Below are positions 6,644 to 13,775 of a stretch of 28,309 bases of DNA, one piece after another. The stretch is from Actinomycetes bacterium. GTDB taxonomy: Bacteria > Actinomycetota > Actinomycetes > Propionibacteriales > Propionibacteriaceae. The DNA lies in assembly GCA_023436925.1 (NCBI GenBank), contig JAEZHJ010000197.1, forward strand, positions 1 through 28,309, in the 5' to 3' direction. The notes beneath the pieces were generated by a model that did not search any database, was not told the origin of the DNA, and saw only the letters and a program-made list of their open reading frames with translations. The position numbers were made by a program, and so were the translations under genes. Within the stretch, counting starts at the first letter, position 1. Each line of letters starts with the position of its first letter.

Positions 6644-8023
6644 ATGAGCGGCAATCGGCGCAACAAGGTGCTGGCCGTCTTGTTCGTGGGCGTCCTCATG
6701 GGAGCCCTCGACATCGCGATCATCGGGCCGGCGCTGCCGGCCATCCAGGCCGAGTTCGGGCTCGACCCCAGGCAACTGCCGTGGATCTTCACCAGCTACG
6801 TCCTCTTCCAGATGATCAGCACCCCGCTCATGGCCAAGCTGTCCGACTTCTTCGGCCGCCGCTCGATCTACGTGCTGGACGTCGCCCTGTTCGCCGCCGG
6901 TTCGCTGGTGGTGGCGCTCTCCCACGGCTCGGGACTGTGGGTGCTGCTGCTGGCCGGCCGCGCCATCCAGGGCTTCGGCGCCGGTGGCATCTTCCCGGTC
7001 GCGAGCGCGGTGATCGGCGACACCTTCCCCGCCGAGGAGCGTGGCCGAGCCCTCGGGCTGATCGGCGCCGTCTTCGGCCTCGCCTTCCTGCTCGGCCCGG
7101 TGCTGGGCGGCCTGCTGCTCGGCTTCGGCTGGCAGTGGCTCTTCCTGCTCAACCTGCCGATCGCGCTCGTCGTGATGATCGCCGGCTGGCGGCTGCTGCC
7201 GCACGACCGCCTCGTCGACAGCCCGAAGTTCGACTACGCCGGCATGGCGGTGCTGGGCGTCGCCCTGGCGACGTTCACCTTCGCGCTCAACGAGTTCGAC
7301 CCGAGCCAGCCCGGCACCAGCTTCGCCCGGCCCGAGGTCTGGCTCGCACTGCTGGTCTCGATCCTCGCCTGGGTGCTGCTGGTCCGCATCGAGCTGCGCG
7401 CCGAGCACCCGGTCTTCCCGGTCCGGCTGTTCGCCAACCGCCAGCTCGTGGTCGCCTTCACGATCACCGCCGGCGCCGGGCTGGGCGAAGCGGCGACCGT
7501 CTTCCTGCCGCTGCTGGCCGTGCTCTCCCTCGGGGTCAGCTCCTCGACCGGCAGCTACCTGCTGCTGGCACTGGTCGGGGCGATGGCCGTCGGGTCCCCG
7601 GTTGCGGGACGACTCGTCGACCGGTTCGGCTCCCGCTCGGTGATCCTCACCGGCCTGGCCCTGATGGCCGCCGGCATGATCGGGATCAGCCAGTTCAGCC
7701 AGTCGATGATCTGGTTCATCACGTTCAGCGCACTGATCGGCCTGGGCCTGTCGGCCCTGCTCGGCGCCCCGATCCGCTACATCACCCTGAACGAGACCAC
7801 CGCCGAGGACCGGTCGGCCTCCCAGGGCATGGTGACGACCTTCACCTCGATCGGCCAGATCGTCGCCGCCGCCCTGATCGGGTCGCTGGCCGCCTCCTTC
7901 GGCGACAGCACCAGCGGCTACGACCTGTCCTTCCTCGGCATCGGGCTGGTCGCGCTGGCGCTCATCGTGGTAGGCCTGCTGCTGAAGAAGCAGGCCGTGG
8001 AGCAGACGACCCGCGCGAGTTGA
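6644..8023 (+). CDS. MFS drug-exporter-type transporter (DHA family)
   Basis: The 459-residue integral membrane protein has the marks of drug:H+ antiporters. The first helix contains GVLMGALDIAIIGPALPAI (motif D1-like), the loop between helices 2 and 3 has motif A as LSDFFGRRSIYV, and GPVLGGLLLGFGW is an antiporter motif C. DRFGSRS repeats motif A in the second half. Twelve helices, perhaps with two more in the centre, fit the length. The ATG at 6644 has GAGG at 6635-6638; a TTG one codon earlier would suit a leaderless message from the -10 box at 6628. The exported substrate is unknown. It likely forms an autoregulated unit with the TetR gene 13 bases downstream. Confidence 0.93.
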   Translation: MSGNRRNKVLAVLFVGVLMGALDIAIIGPALPAIQAEFGLDPRQLPWIFTSYVLFQMISTPLMAKLSDFFGRRSIYVLDVALFAAGSLVVALSHGSGLWVLLLAGRAIQGFGAGGIFPVASAVIGDTFPAEERGRALGLIGAVFGLAFLLGPVLGGLLLGFGWQWLFLLNLPIALVVMIAGWRLLPHDRLVDSPKFDYAGMAVLGVALATFTFALNEFDPSQPGTSFARPEVWLALLVSILAWVLLVRIELRAEHPVFPVRLFANRQLVVAFTITAGAGLGEAATVFLPLLAVLSLGVSSSTGSYLLLALVGAMAVGSPVAGRLVDRFGSRSVILTGLALMAAGMIGISQFSQSMIWFITFSALIGLGLSALLGAPIRYITLNETTAEDRSASQGMVTTFTSIGQIVAAALIGSLAASFGDSTSGYDLSFLGIGLVALALIVVGLLLKKQAVEQTTRAS

Positions 8024-8036
8024 AGGGCGGGAACCC

Positions 8037-8609
8037 GTGGATCCCCTACGCCACCGTCTGATCGTCGAGGCGACGCGGCAGTTCGTCGAGCGTGGCTTCG
8101 CCGGGACGTCGATGCGCGAGATCGCCGACGCCTGCGGGGTCACCAAGGCCGCGCTGTACTACCACTTCCCCAGCAAGGCCGACCTGCTGCTCGACATCGT
8201 CGGCACCTACCTCGGGTCGATCGCGACAGCGGTGGAGCGGGGCCGGGCCAGCGACCCGTCCCCCTCGCAGCAGTTGCGCGCGATCGTCGGGGAACTGTTC
8301 GCCCTGCCGCCGGAGGGACGGGCGGTGATCCGGCTGGCGCTGCACGACCTGCGGCACCTGCCGGAGACCGACCGGGCCGGGTTCGGGGCCGACTACCACC
8401 GGCGCTTCCTCCAGCCGCTGGCCGACGTCGTCCGGGCCGGCACCGAGGCGGGCGAATTCGCCCCGCACGACCCGATGACCATGGTCTGGGTCATCCTCGG
8501 CATGCTCTACCCGTTCCTGTCCCGCCGGCCGATGCCGGGCGGGGACGAGCAGGCGAAGGCCGACGTGCTGGACGTGCTGCTGAACGGGCTGCGTACCCGT
8601 CCGGCCTGA
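8037..8609 (+). CDS. TetR-family transcriptional regulator
   Basis: The 190-residue protein has the canonical N-terminal HTH: RLIVEATRQFVERGFAGTSM, then REIADACGVTKAALYYHFPSKADLL (about residues 8-52). The C-terminal ligand domain is all-helical and variable. The GTG start follows GGGCGGGA by 4 bases. It is 13 bases behind the MFS gene on the same strand, a common order for exporter-repressor pairs, and the operator-like repeat before the exporter is the likely target. The effector is unknown. The gene converges with the FGGY kinase gene, whose stop codon is 21 bases away. Confidence 0.92.
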   Translation: MDPLRHRLIVEATRQFVERGFAGTSMREIADACGVTKAALYYHFPSKADLLLDIVGTYLGSIATAVERGRASDPSPSQQLRAIVGELFALPPEGRAVIRLALHDLRHLPETDRAGFGADYHRRFLQPLADVVRAGTEAGEFAPHDPMTMVWVILGMLYPFLSRRPMPGGDEQAKADVLDVLLNGLRTRPA

Positions 8610-8630
8610 ACCGGACGGGGCGGCGTCGGC

Positions 8631-10190
8631 TCAGTCGCCCCAGGGCAGCTCGCCCAGCACGCCGGCGACCTGGCAGTACCGCTCATAGCGGGCCGCCACG
8701 AAGTCGGCGCTCGCCGGGTCGGGCTCGAACAGCCGCCAGGCCGGGTTGAGCTGTTCCACTCCCTGCGCGACGTCGGGGAAGACACCGACCCCAACGCCGG
8801 CCAGCGCGGCGGCGCAGACCGAGCCCAGCTCGCTCACCGGGGAGACCTGGACGGGGACGCCGAGCACGTCGGCGAACCGCTGGCACCAGACCTCCGACTT
8901 CGTGGCGCCGCCGGACAGCCGCACCGGCAGCCGCTGCGGCATCGCCGCCTGCAGCCGCTCGATGTGGCGGCGGTGCTCCAGGCAGATCCCTTCCACCACG
9001 GCACCGAGCAGTTCGTCCTCGCCGGTGGAGGAGGACAGCCCCACCCAGGCGCCACGGGCTCCGGCGTCGGCCCGGCTGCCGTCCAGGAAGGGCAGGAACA
9101 TCGGGTCGTCCACCCGCTGCCGTCGCCCGCCCTCGCGGTCCAGCCGGGCCCGGTAGATGTCGCGCCCCTCGGCCTGGTCACGTCCGCTGGTCGCGGTGAT
9201 CGCCCTGGTCAGCGCCCAGTCGAAGTTGGACGCCGAGGTCGGCGACGCCTCGCACAGCAGCGCCAGGCCGCCCAGCGCGATGTTCGCCGCGGTCGGCCGG
9301 ATCGCCCCCAGCACCGAGTCCATCGTCGCGTCACCGGCAGCCACGAGCACCTGGTTGACGCTCCAGGTCCCCGCACCGGCGCAGATCTCGGAACCGTCGA
9401 AGACCCCCGAACCGTGGTGCAGCGCGGCATTGTCGACCAGCCCGGCCACCACCGGGGTGCCGACCGGCAGCCCGGTCTGCGCGGCCGCAACCGGCGAGAC
9501 CTCGCCCAGTTCCTGCGAACCGATCGGGGTGAGCAGCAGGTGCCGGACGGCGGACAGCCCGAAGGCCTCGACCGCCGGCTCGCTCAACCCGAGCGGCGCG
9601 GCGCCGCCGGCGGCCGCCCACGCGGTGTTGTCGTAGAGCGCGCCCGCCGAGGCGTCCGACAACTCGGTCCGCACCACACCGGTCAGCCGGCCGCGCAGAT
9701 AGTCCTTGCAGGACACCACCGCATGCGAGCGGCCCAGCACCTCCGGCTCGGTGTCCACCAGGGCGGCCAGGATGGGCCCCGGTTGGCCCGCCCACAGCCC
9801 GTTCCAGCTGCGGGCCTGGAGCTCGTCGGCGAGCCCGGCCGCGACCCAGCCACGCACCGCCGCGGCGGCGCGGGTGTCGGCGGCCATGATGGCGTTGCGG
9901 GTGGGCAGGCCCCGGGAGTCGACCAGGTAAAGGCCGTTGCCGTGGCCGGTGAAGCCGACGGCGAGCACCCGCTGCGGGCCGCCGTCCAGGTCGGCCAGCA
10001 CCTCCCGGACGCAGTCGACGGTGGCCGACCACAGCAGCTCCGCGTCGCGCTCGTTCTGGCCGGGGGCCGGGCGGGTGAGCGGCACCGAACGGGAGCAGGT
10101 CCGGGACCCGCCGCCGGTCAGGTCGAACAGCGTCGCCTTGGCCACCGAGCCTCCCGCGTCGATGGCGAGCAACTGGTCGCGTGCCCTCAC
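8631..10190 (-). CDS. FGGY-family carbohydrate kinase, LyxK-like
   Basis: The 519-residue protein is a full-length FGGY kinase. LLAIDAGGSVAKATLFD (residues 7-23) is the first phosphate loop, GLVDNAALHHG carries the likely catalytic Asp253, GAGTWSVN and LSGGATKSEVWCQRFADVLG are the second-domain ATP motifs. EASPTSASN, GHGNGLYLVD and the overall spacing resemble what I remember of E. coli L-xylulose kinase (LyxK), so a pentulose, pentitol or tetritol substrate is plausible. GTG at 10190 was chosen because GGGAGGA lies just upstream and the family starts here; the frame is open much further. The start overlaps the stop of the SorC gene by 4 bases (GTGA), so the two are coupled. It presumably phosphorylates the imported substrate or its oxidation product. 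Confidence 0.9.
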   Translation of the reverse strand: MRARDQLLAIDAGGSVAKATLFDLTGGGSRTCSRSVPLTRPAPGQNERDAELLWSATVDCVREVLADLDGGPQRVLAVGFTGHGNGLYLVDSRGLPTRNAIMAADTRAAAAVRGWVAAGLADELQARSWNGLWAGQPGPILAALVDTEPEVLGRSHAVVSCKDYLRGRLTGVVRTELSDASAGALYDNTAWAAAGGAAPLGLSEPAVEAFGLSAVRHLLLTPIGSQELGEVSPVAAAQTGLPVGTPVVAGLVDNAALHHGSGVFDGSEICAGAGTWSVNQVLVAAGDATMDSVLGAIRPTAANIALGGLALLCEASPTSASNFDWALTRAITATSGRDQAEGRDIYRARLDREGGRRQRVDDPMFLPFLDGSRADAGARGAWVGLSSSTGEDELLGAVVEGICLEHRRHIERLQAAMPQRLPVRLSGGATKSEVWCQRFADVLGVPVQVSPVSELGSVCAAALAGVGVGVFPDVAQGVEQLNPAWRLFEPDPASADFVAARYERYCQVAGVLGELPWGD

Positions 10191-11188
10191 GTGGTCCTCC
10201 CTCGGCGTTCCGACTGGGCCTTGCGGACGGCGCCGGCGTCGGCGGCGCCCTTGGCCAGCAACTCCTCGGCGGTGTTCTCGTCGGTCACCAGCACCTTGAT
10301 GTAGCCGCCGCGGATCGCGCCGAGGACGGCCTCGGCCTTGTGCCGTCCACCCGCGACCCCCACCACATTCGGCAGTTCGCGCAACTGGTCCAGCCCGATC
10401 CCGATCCGGCGGCTCGAGGTGGCCCCGCTGACGATCCGCCCCTGGGCGTCGAACCATTCCCCGAGCATGTCGCCCACCGCTCCCATGGCGGTGAACCGGG
10501 CGACCTCCTCGGGGGTGATCACCTGGGAGCGGACGGCGGAGGCGTTCGGCCCGGTTGAACCGATGCCGGTCAGGGTCACGGTGGCGCGGGCGGCCAGGTC
10601 GAGGATGTCGCGGACCGCCGCCTCGCCGCGCAGCATCTCGGCCGCCTGCGCCGAGGAGACCAGCAGCGGGGCGGGCAGCACGCGCAGGTGTTCGGCCAGG
10701 GCCGGGTTGCCGGCCACGGACTGGCTGAGCGCCTGGATGGAGCCGGCGGCCGAGACCAGCGTCACCCCGTCCAGGGAGTGCTGGGCGAGCATGGCCAGCG
10801 ACCGGGCGACGGTGTCGCCCCAGCCGACCCCCACCACCGCGCCCGGGTGGAGGTAGCGACGGACGTAGGCGGCCAGGGCGGCGGCGACCCGCTCGTTGAC
10901 CCGGCCGTGCGGCATCGCGCTGTCGTCGTCGCGGGGCACGACGATCGCGTCCGCCAGGCCGAAGGTGTCCCGCAGCCGCGTCGACAGCCCAAGGGCGGAC
11001 AGGCAGCGGGCGTCAATCTCGACCCGCACCACGCCCTGCGCCCGGGCCGCCTCGAGCAGCCGGCCCACGGTCTGGCGGGAGACGAACAGTCGCTTGGCCA
11101 CCTGCGCCTGGGTCAGCCCGTCGCCGTGGTAGAGCCACGCGGCGCGCACCACGAGGTCGAGATCTTGGGGGGACGAGGAGAGGACCAT
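10187..11188 (-). CDS. SorC-family sugar-responsive regulator (first copy)
   Basis: The 333-residue protein has an N-terminal HTH (LYHGDGLTQAQVAKRLFVSRQTVGRLLEAA, about residues 19-48) and a SorC/DeoR sugar-phosphate-binding domain of the LsrR and CggR type (VGVGWGDTV, VTLTGIGSTG, VGDMLGEWFDAQG, GGRHKAEAVLGAIRGGY). Members sense phosphorylated sugars made by the pathway they control. TAGGGT lies 6 bases before the ATG, which suggests a leaderless message from its own promoter. The stop overlaps the kinase start. Its closest relative in the window is the second SorC gene at 18542, with the same HTH layout and the same GDMLGEW and LPNVVGVA blocks. Which of the two binds which site cannot be told by eye. 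Confidence 0.93.
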   Translation of the reverse strand: MVLSSSPQDLDLVVRAAWLYHGDGLTQAQVAKRLFVSRQTVGRLLEAARAQGVVRVEIDARCLSALGLSTRLRDTFGLADAIVVPRDDDSAMPHGRVNERVAAALAAYVRRYLHPGAVVGVGWGDTVARSLAMLAQHSLDGVTLVSAAGSIQALSQSVAGNPALAEHLRVLPAPLLVSSAQAAEMLRGEAAVRDILDLAARATVTLTGIGSTGPNASAVRSQVITPEEVARFTAMGAVGDMLGEWFDAQGRIVSGATSSRRIGIGLDQLRELPNVVGVAGGRHKAEAVLGAIRGGYIKVLVTDENTAEELLAKGAADAGAVRKAQSERRGRTT

Positions 11189-11194
11189 GGCTGG

Positions 11195-11200
11195 ACCCTA
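11195..11200 (-). promoter_or_regulatory. -10 box for a leaderless SorC mRNA
   Basis: On the minus strand TAGGGT is followed by 6 bases and then the ATG at 11188. In actinobacteria a TANNNT box at this distance usually places the transcription start on the first base of the start codon. There is no good Shine-Dalgarno sequence, consistent with leaderless translation. It would let the regulator and kinase be transcribed apart from the aldolase. Confidence 0.5.
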
Positions 11201-11268
11201 GTCAGCCGAGGGTTCCGGCGCAGCCGACCCGACCGGGCCGGACGCCGCGGGAGCGTGGACGGGAGCGC

Positions 11269-12267
11269 TCACTTGTACCAGAGGTCGAGATAGGAGGCGA
11301 TGATCCGCTGCATCCCGCCGAGCACGAGCTGGTTTCGCCAGGAGCTGGTGAAGTACTCGATATCGGCCGTGCCCGACACCGGGGCGTGCGGACCGAGCAG
11401 GCCGTCGTCGGCCAGCTCGGCGGCCATCGGGCCCGCCACCAGGTCGGCGTTGCGCACCATCGCCCGCAGCAGCTGCGGGCTGGTGTCGCGCTCGAGCGTC
11501 GTCCAGATGTTGACCTTGCAGACGCCGTCGTCGAACAGGCTCGCCAACTGCGGGACCGGCACGCTGGAGGCGCCGTGCAGCACCAGGCGCGGGCCGATCC
11601 GCTCGGCGATCGCCTGGGCGGCCTCCGGCACGTACCGCAGGTCGGAGGCGGAGGCACGGTGCTCGGTGCCCAGGTTGGCCACCACCATGTCGGCACCGGT
11701 CCGCTCCACGAACTCGACCGCGCGTTCCGGCGAGGTCAACTCGCCGCGCACGGCGCCGGTCGCATCGACGATCTCGTCGGCCGCGCCCTCGACCAGCACC
11801 TCGTCACCGTGTCGCGCGACGAAGCCGGCGGTGGCGTCCAGGTTGACCTGCCACGGGGCGTGCGAGGCGTCGAACATCACCGAGGAGAACCGGGACAGGT
11901 CGCCGTCCAGCCAGGCCGCGTCGTCGTCGTACTGGCCGTGGTCGAAGTGGGTGAGCACGTCGACGTCGGGGTAGTCGCCGTCCGGCCGGGCCAGCACCTC
12001 GCAGTCACCCAGGAACAGCTGCAGCCCGGTCTCGGGGTTCCGGCTGCCGGCGTAGTGGACGGCCTGGGCGCGGTGGGAGTACCGGCCGGTGATGGCGATC
12101 GTCACCGGCACCCGGACGCCGAGCTCGGTCGCCTTGGCCTGACAGGCGGCGAGCACCGCCTCGATGGTGGTCTGGTTCTCCGCGCAGAAGGTGGGGACCA
12201 CCCAACGGCGCTCGGCGGCGGCGCGGTAGAGCGCCACCACCTTGTCCTTGCCCAGCACGATCGGCAT
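11269..12267 (-). CDS. Class II (zinc) aldolase, fructose/tagatose-bisphosphate type
   Basis: The 332-residue protein has the class II aldolase barrel. VPTFCAENQTTIEAVLAAC is the N-terminal block, THFDHGQYDD carries D109 and the zinc ligand H110, VMFDASH follows, ANLGTEHR gives H203, and LVLHGASSVP gives H231 with KVNIWT closing the phosphate site. This family splits ketose phosphates into dihydroxyacetone phosphate and an aldehyde. FDHG in place of the usual LDHH or LDHG, and the extended first half, separate it from housekeeping FbaA and from GatY/KbaY, so the substrate is probably not fructose 1,6-bisphosphate. The ATG at 12267 was preferred over an open frame running into the dehydrogenase gene. 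The dehydrogenase stop codon is 28 bases upstream, so they form one operon. Confidence 0.88.
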   Translation of the reverse strand: MPIVLGKDKVVALYRAAAERRWVVPTFCAENQTTIEAVLAACQAKATELGVRVPVTIAITGRYSHRAQAVHYAGSRNPETGLQLFLGDCEVLARPDGDYPDVDVLTHFDHGQYDDDAAWLDGDLSRFSSVMFDASHAPWQVNLDATAGFVARHGDEVLVEGAADEIVDATGAVRGELTSPERAVEFVERTGADMVVANLGTEHRASASDLRYVPEAAQAIAERIGPRLVLHGASSVPVPQLASLFDDGVCKVNIWTTLERDTSPQLLRAMVRNADLVAGPMAAELADDGLLGPHAPVSGTADIEYFTSSWRNQLVLGGMQRIIASYLDLWYK

Positions 12268-12295
12268 CAGGTCTTCCTGTCTGGTCGGCCCGCGG

Positions 12296-13504
12296 CTACA
12301 GCACGCGGGAGGGTTCGAAGGTGTGGTCGAGCACGGCGAGCTGCGCGGGGACGTCCAGCCCGCCGGTGAGGGCCTCCAGTTGCCGGTCGAGCAGCGCGGC
12401 CCGGTCCCGGTCGAGGACACCCTCCAGCTTCGCGCCGAGGTGGTCGCGCACCCGTTCCCGCCCCCAGCCCCGCTCGGCGGCGAACAGCGTCGCTGCGACA
12501 GCGATCGCCAGGGACAGGTGGCGCGTGGGCAGCCCCTGCCCGGCGGCGAGCCGGTAGGCGCCCAGCAGCCGGTCGTCGGTGGCCAGCTTGCGCTCCAGGT
12601 CCCGGGCGACCCGCTCGGTGGTGTCGGCCAGGGCCCGGTTGCCGAACCGGTGGATCAGGTCGTCGACGTGGTCGACCAGGGGCCCGGCCGGGACGCCGTA
12701 GTGGCCGGCCAGCGCCAGCGCCGACTCGAGCATCGCCGCCCGCACCAGGTGGCGCAGTTCCACCCGTCCGATCGCCTGCCAGACCAGTTCCAGGTCCAGG
12801 AGGCGGCCCAGGCAGGCGACGAAGCAGTGGCCCATGTTGTGCACGTAGAGCTTGCGGTCGCCGTAGAAGGCGAAGGGCACCGACGGGTCGGCGACCAGCC
12901 CGGGGATGTCGAGCGCCTGGCCCAGCACCGCCGCCGCGTCGTAGGGCAGGAACTGGTAGGGCTCAACCCGCACCAGGGTCGGATCGGCATCGCGCAACGC
13001 TGGATCCGGCAGCGGGATCATCCGCCCGATCGAGGTCTCCAGCAGCCCGACGTTGGCGGCCAGCGCCTCCGGGCCCAGGTCGGGCAGCCGCTCGGCCAGC
13101 AGGCCACGCATCACCGCCGCGCAGTGGTGGACGTTCTCGGCGAGCAGGACGTTGAGCGGGGGCCGTCCGGCGGCGACCCGCTGCCGCAGCGCCTCGGCGA
13201 GGGTGTCGGCCACAGCCGGCAGCACCCGGCCGCCGACGCTGGTGGCGGCCAGGTCGGCAGCCACCAGGGCGGCGACCGCGGCGGCGGTGTCGCGGGCGTC
13301 GAGTGCGGTCACCGGACGGACCGTGCGCTCCTGGCTCACACCGCTGGCGAGCACCACCTGCCGGTACCCGCCGTCGCGGGCGAGCGCCGCCACGACGAGG
13401 GGGTCGACGTCGAGGAAGGTGACAGACCAGCCGGCATCGCACAGCAGCTGGCCGAGCAGGCCACGCCCGACGCTACCGGCGCCGAAGATCACGGCTCGCC
13501 CCAT
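12296..13504 (-). CDS. MtlD-like polyol-phosphate dehydrogenase
   Basis: The 402-residue protein follows mannitol-1-phosphate 5-dehydrogenase end to end. VIFGAGSVGRGLLGQLLCDA (residues 5-24) is the NAD-binding loop, LNVLLAEN and VGLLETSIGRMIP follow, RKLYVHNMGH carries the catalytic Lys218, Asn223 and His226, and ERVARDLERKLATDDRL matches the C-terminal domain. The family oxidises a polyol phosphate at C5 to a ketose phosphate with NAD. Sequence distance from MtlD and the lack of a mannitol PTS here mean the substrate may be another alditol phosphate made by the FGGY kinase. GGAGG five bases before the ATG at 13504 decided the start over a GTG at 13510. It is the first gene of the leftward operon. 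Confidence 0.88.
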   Translation of the reverse strand: MGRAVIFGAGSVGRGLLGQLLCDAGWSVTFLDVDPLVVAALARDGGYRQVVLASGVSQERTVRPVTALDARDTAAAVAALVAADLAATSVGGRVLPAVADTLAEALRQRVAAGRPPLNVLLAENVHHCAAVMRGLLAERLPDLGPEALAANVGLLETSIGRMIPLPDPALRDADPTLVRVEPYQFLPYDAAAVLGQALDIPGLVADPSVPFAFYGDRKLYVHNMGHCFVACLGRLLDLELVWQAIGRVELRHLVRAAMLESALALAGHYGVPAGPLVDHVDDLIHRFGNRALADTTERVARDLERKLATDDRLLGAYRLAAGQGLPTRHLSLAIAVAATLFAAERGWGRERVRDHLGAKLEGVLDRDRAALLDRQLEALTGGLDVPAQLAVLDHTFEPSRVL

Positions 13505-13538
13505 TGCCACCTCCCTGGCTGATCAGCTGGATGCCTCA

Positions 13539-13567
13539 GTTCTAGGGCCGCCGGGACGGCGCCACAA
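13539..13567 (-). promoter_or_regulatory. Promoter of dehydrogenase-aldolase operon
   Basis: On the minus strand TTGTGG (13567-13562) and TAGAAC (13544-13539) are separated by exactly 17 bp, and the expected start site near 13532 leaves a leader of about 28 bases with a good ribosome site. It mirrors the transporter promoter on the other strand. Confidence 0.55.
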
Positions 13568-13575
13568 CCCGAACC

Positions 13576-13598
13576 GAACGGCTCGGGCATTTGCTCAC
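13576..13598 (-). promoter_or_regulatory. Regulator site upstream of dehydrogenase promoter
   Basis: On the minus strand GTGAGCAAATGC (13598-13587) is followed by CC and GAGCCGTTC (13584-13576). The same 12-mer recurs at 13664 facing the other promoter. In both cases it ends 19 bp before the -35 box. It is a likely binding site for one of the SorC regulators. Confidence 0.55.
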
Positions 13599-13663
13599 AA
13601 CCGCCGCTGACTTGGGGTTTTCCGGCTCCTGAGGCGCGACTGGAGACAAGACCGAGACCCAAG

Positions 13664-13688
13664 GTGAGCAAATGCTCACGAACTGTTC
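13664..13688 (+). promoter_or_regulatory. Regulator site upstream of transporter promoter
   Basis: GTGAGCAAATGCTCAC (13664-13679) is an inverted repeat with 7-base arms around AA. Directly after it GAACTGTTC (13680-13688) is a second small palindrome, echoed by GAGCCGTTC at the other site. The position just upstream of the -35 box fits activation, or looping between sites 81 bp apart, since SorC proteins are often tetramers. Confidence 0.6.
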
Positions 13689-13694
13689 ATCTGC

Positions 13695-13723
13695 TTGCTG
13701 ACCGTTCCCGCGGTGCCTAGCCT
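13695..13723 (+). promoter_or_regulatory. Promoter of the ABC transporter operon
   Basis: TTGCTG (13695-13700) and TAGCCT (13718-13723) have a 17-bp spacer. The expected start near 13730 gives a leader of about 46 bases. A perfect 14-bp palindrome, GAGGGCATGCCCTC (13733-13746), lies at about +3 to +16 and could be a second operator. Confidence 0.55.
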
Positions 13724-13775
13724 CCGGATCGTGAGGGCATGCCCTCGCACGACGAAGTGTGACGGAAGGTTGCCA

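Noticed and set aside
4764..6644. 626-codon open frame on the plus strand
   Set aside because: It lies opposite the molybdoenzyme and membrane-protein genes, whose products have clear motifs; its Gln/Arg/Gly-rich translation is an antisense shadow.
11261..11272. GGGAGCGCTCAC at the aldolase stop as a further copy of the locus operator
   Set aside because: It shares only GTGAGC with the 12-mer on the minus strand and overlaps coding sequence; chance is likely at this GC content.
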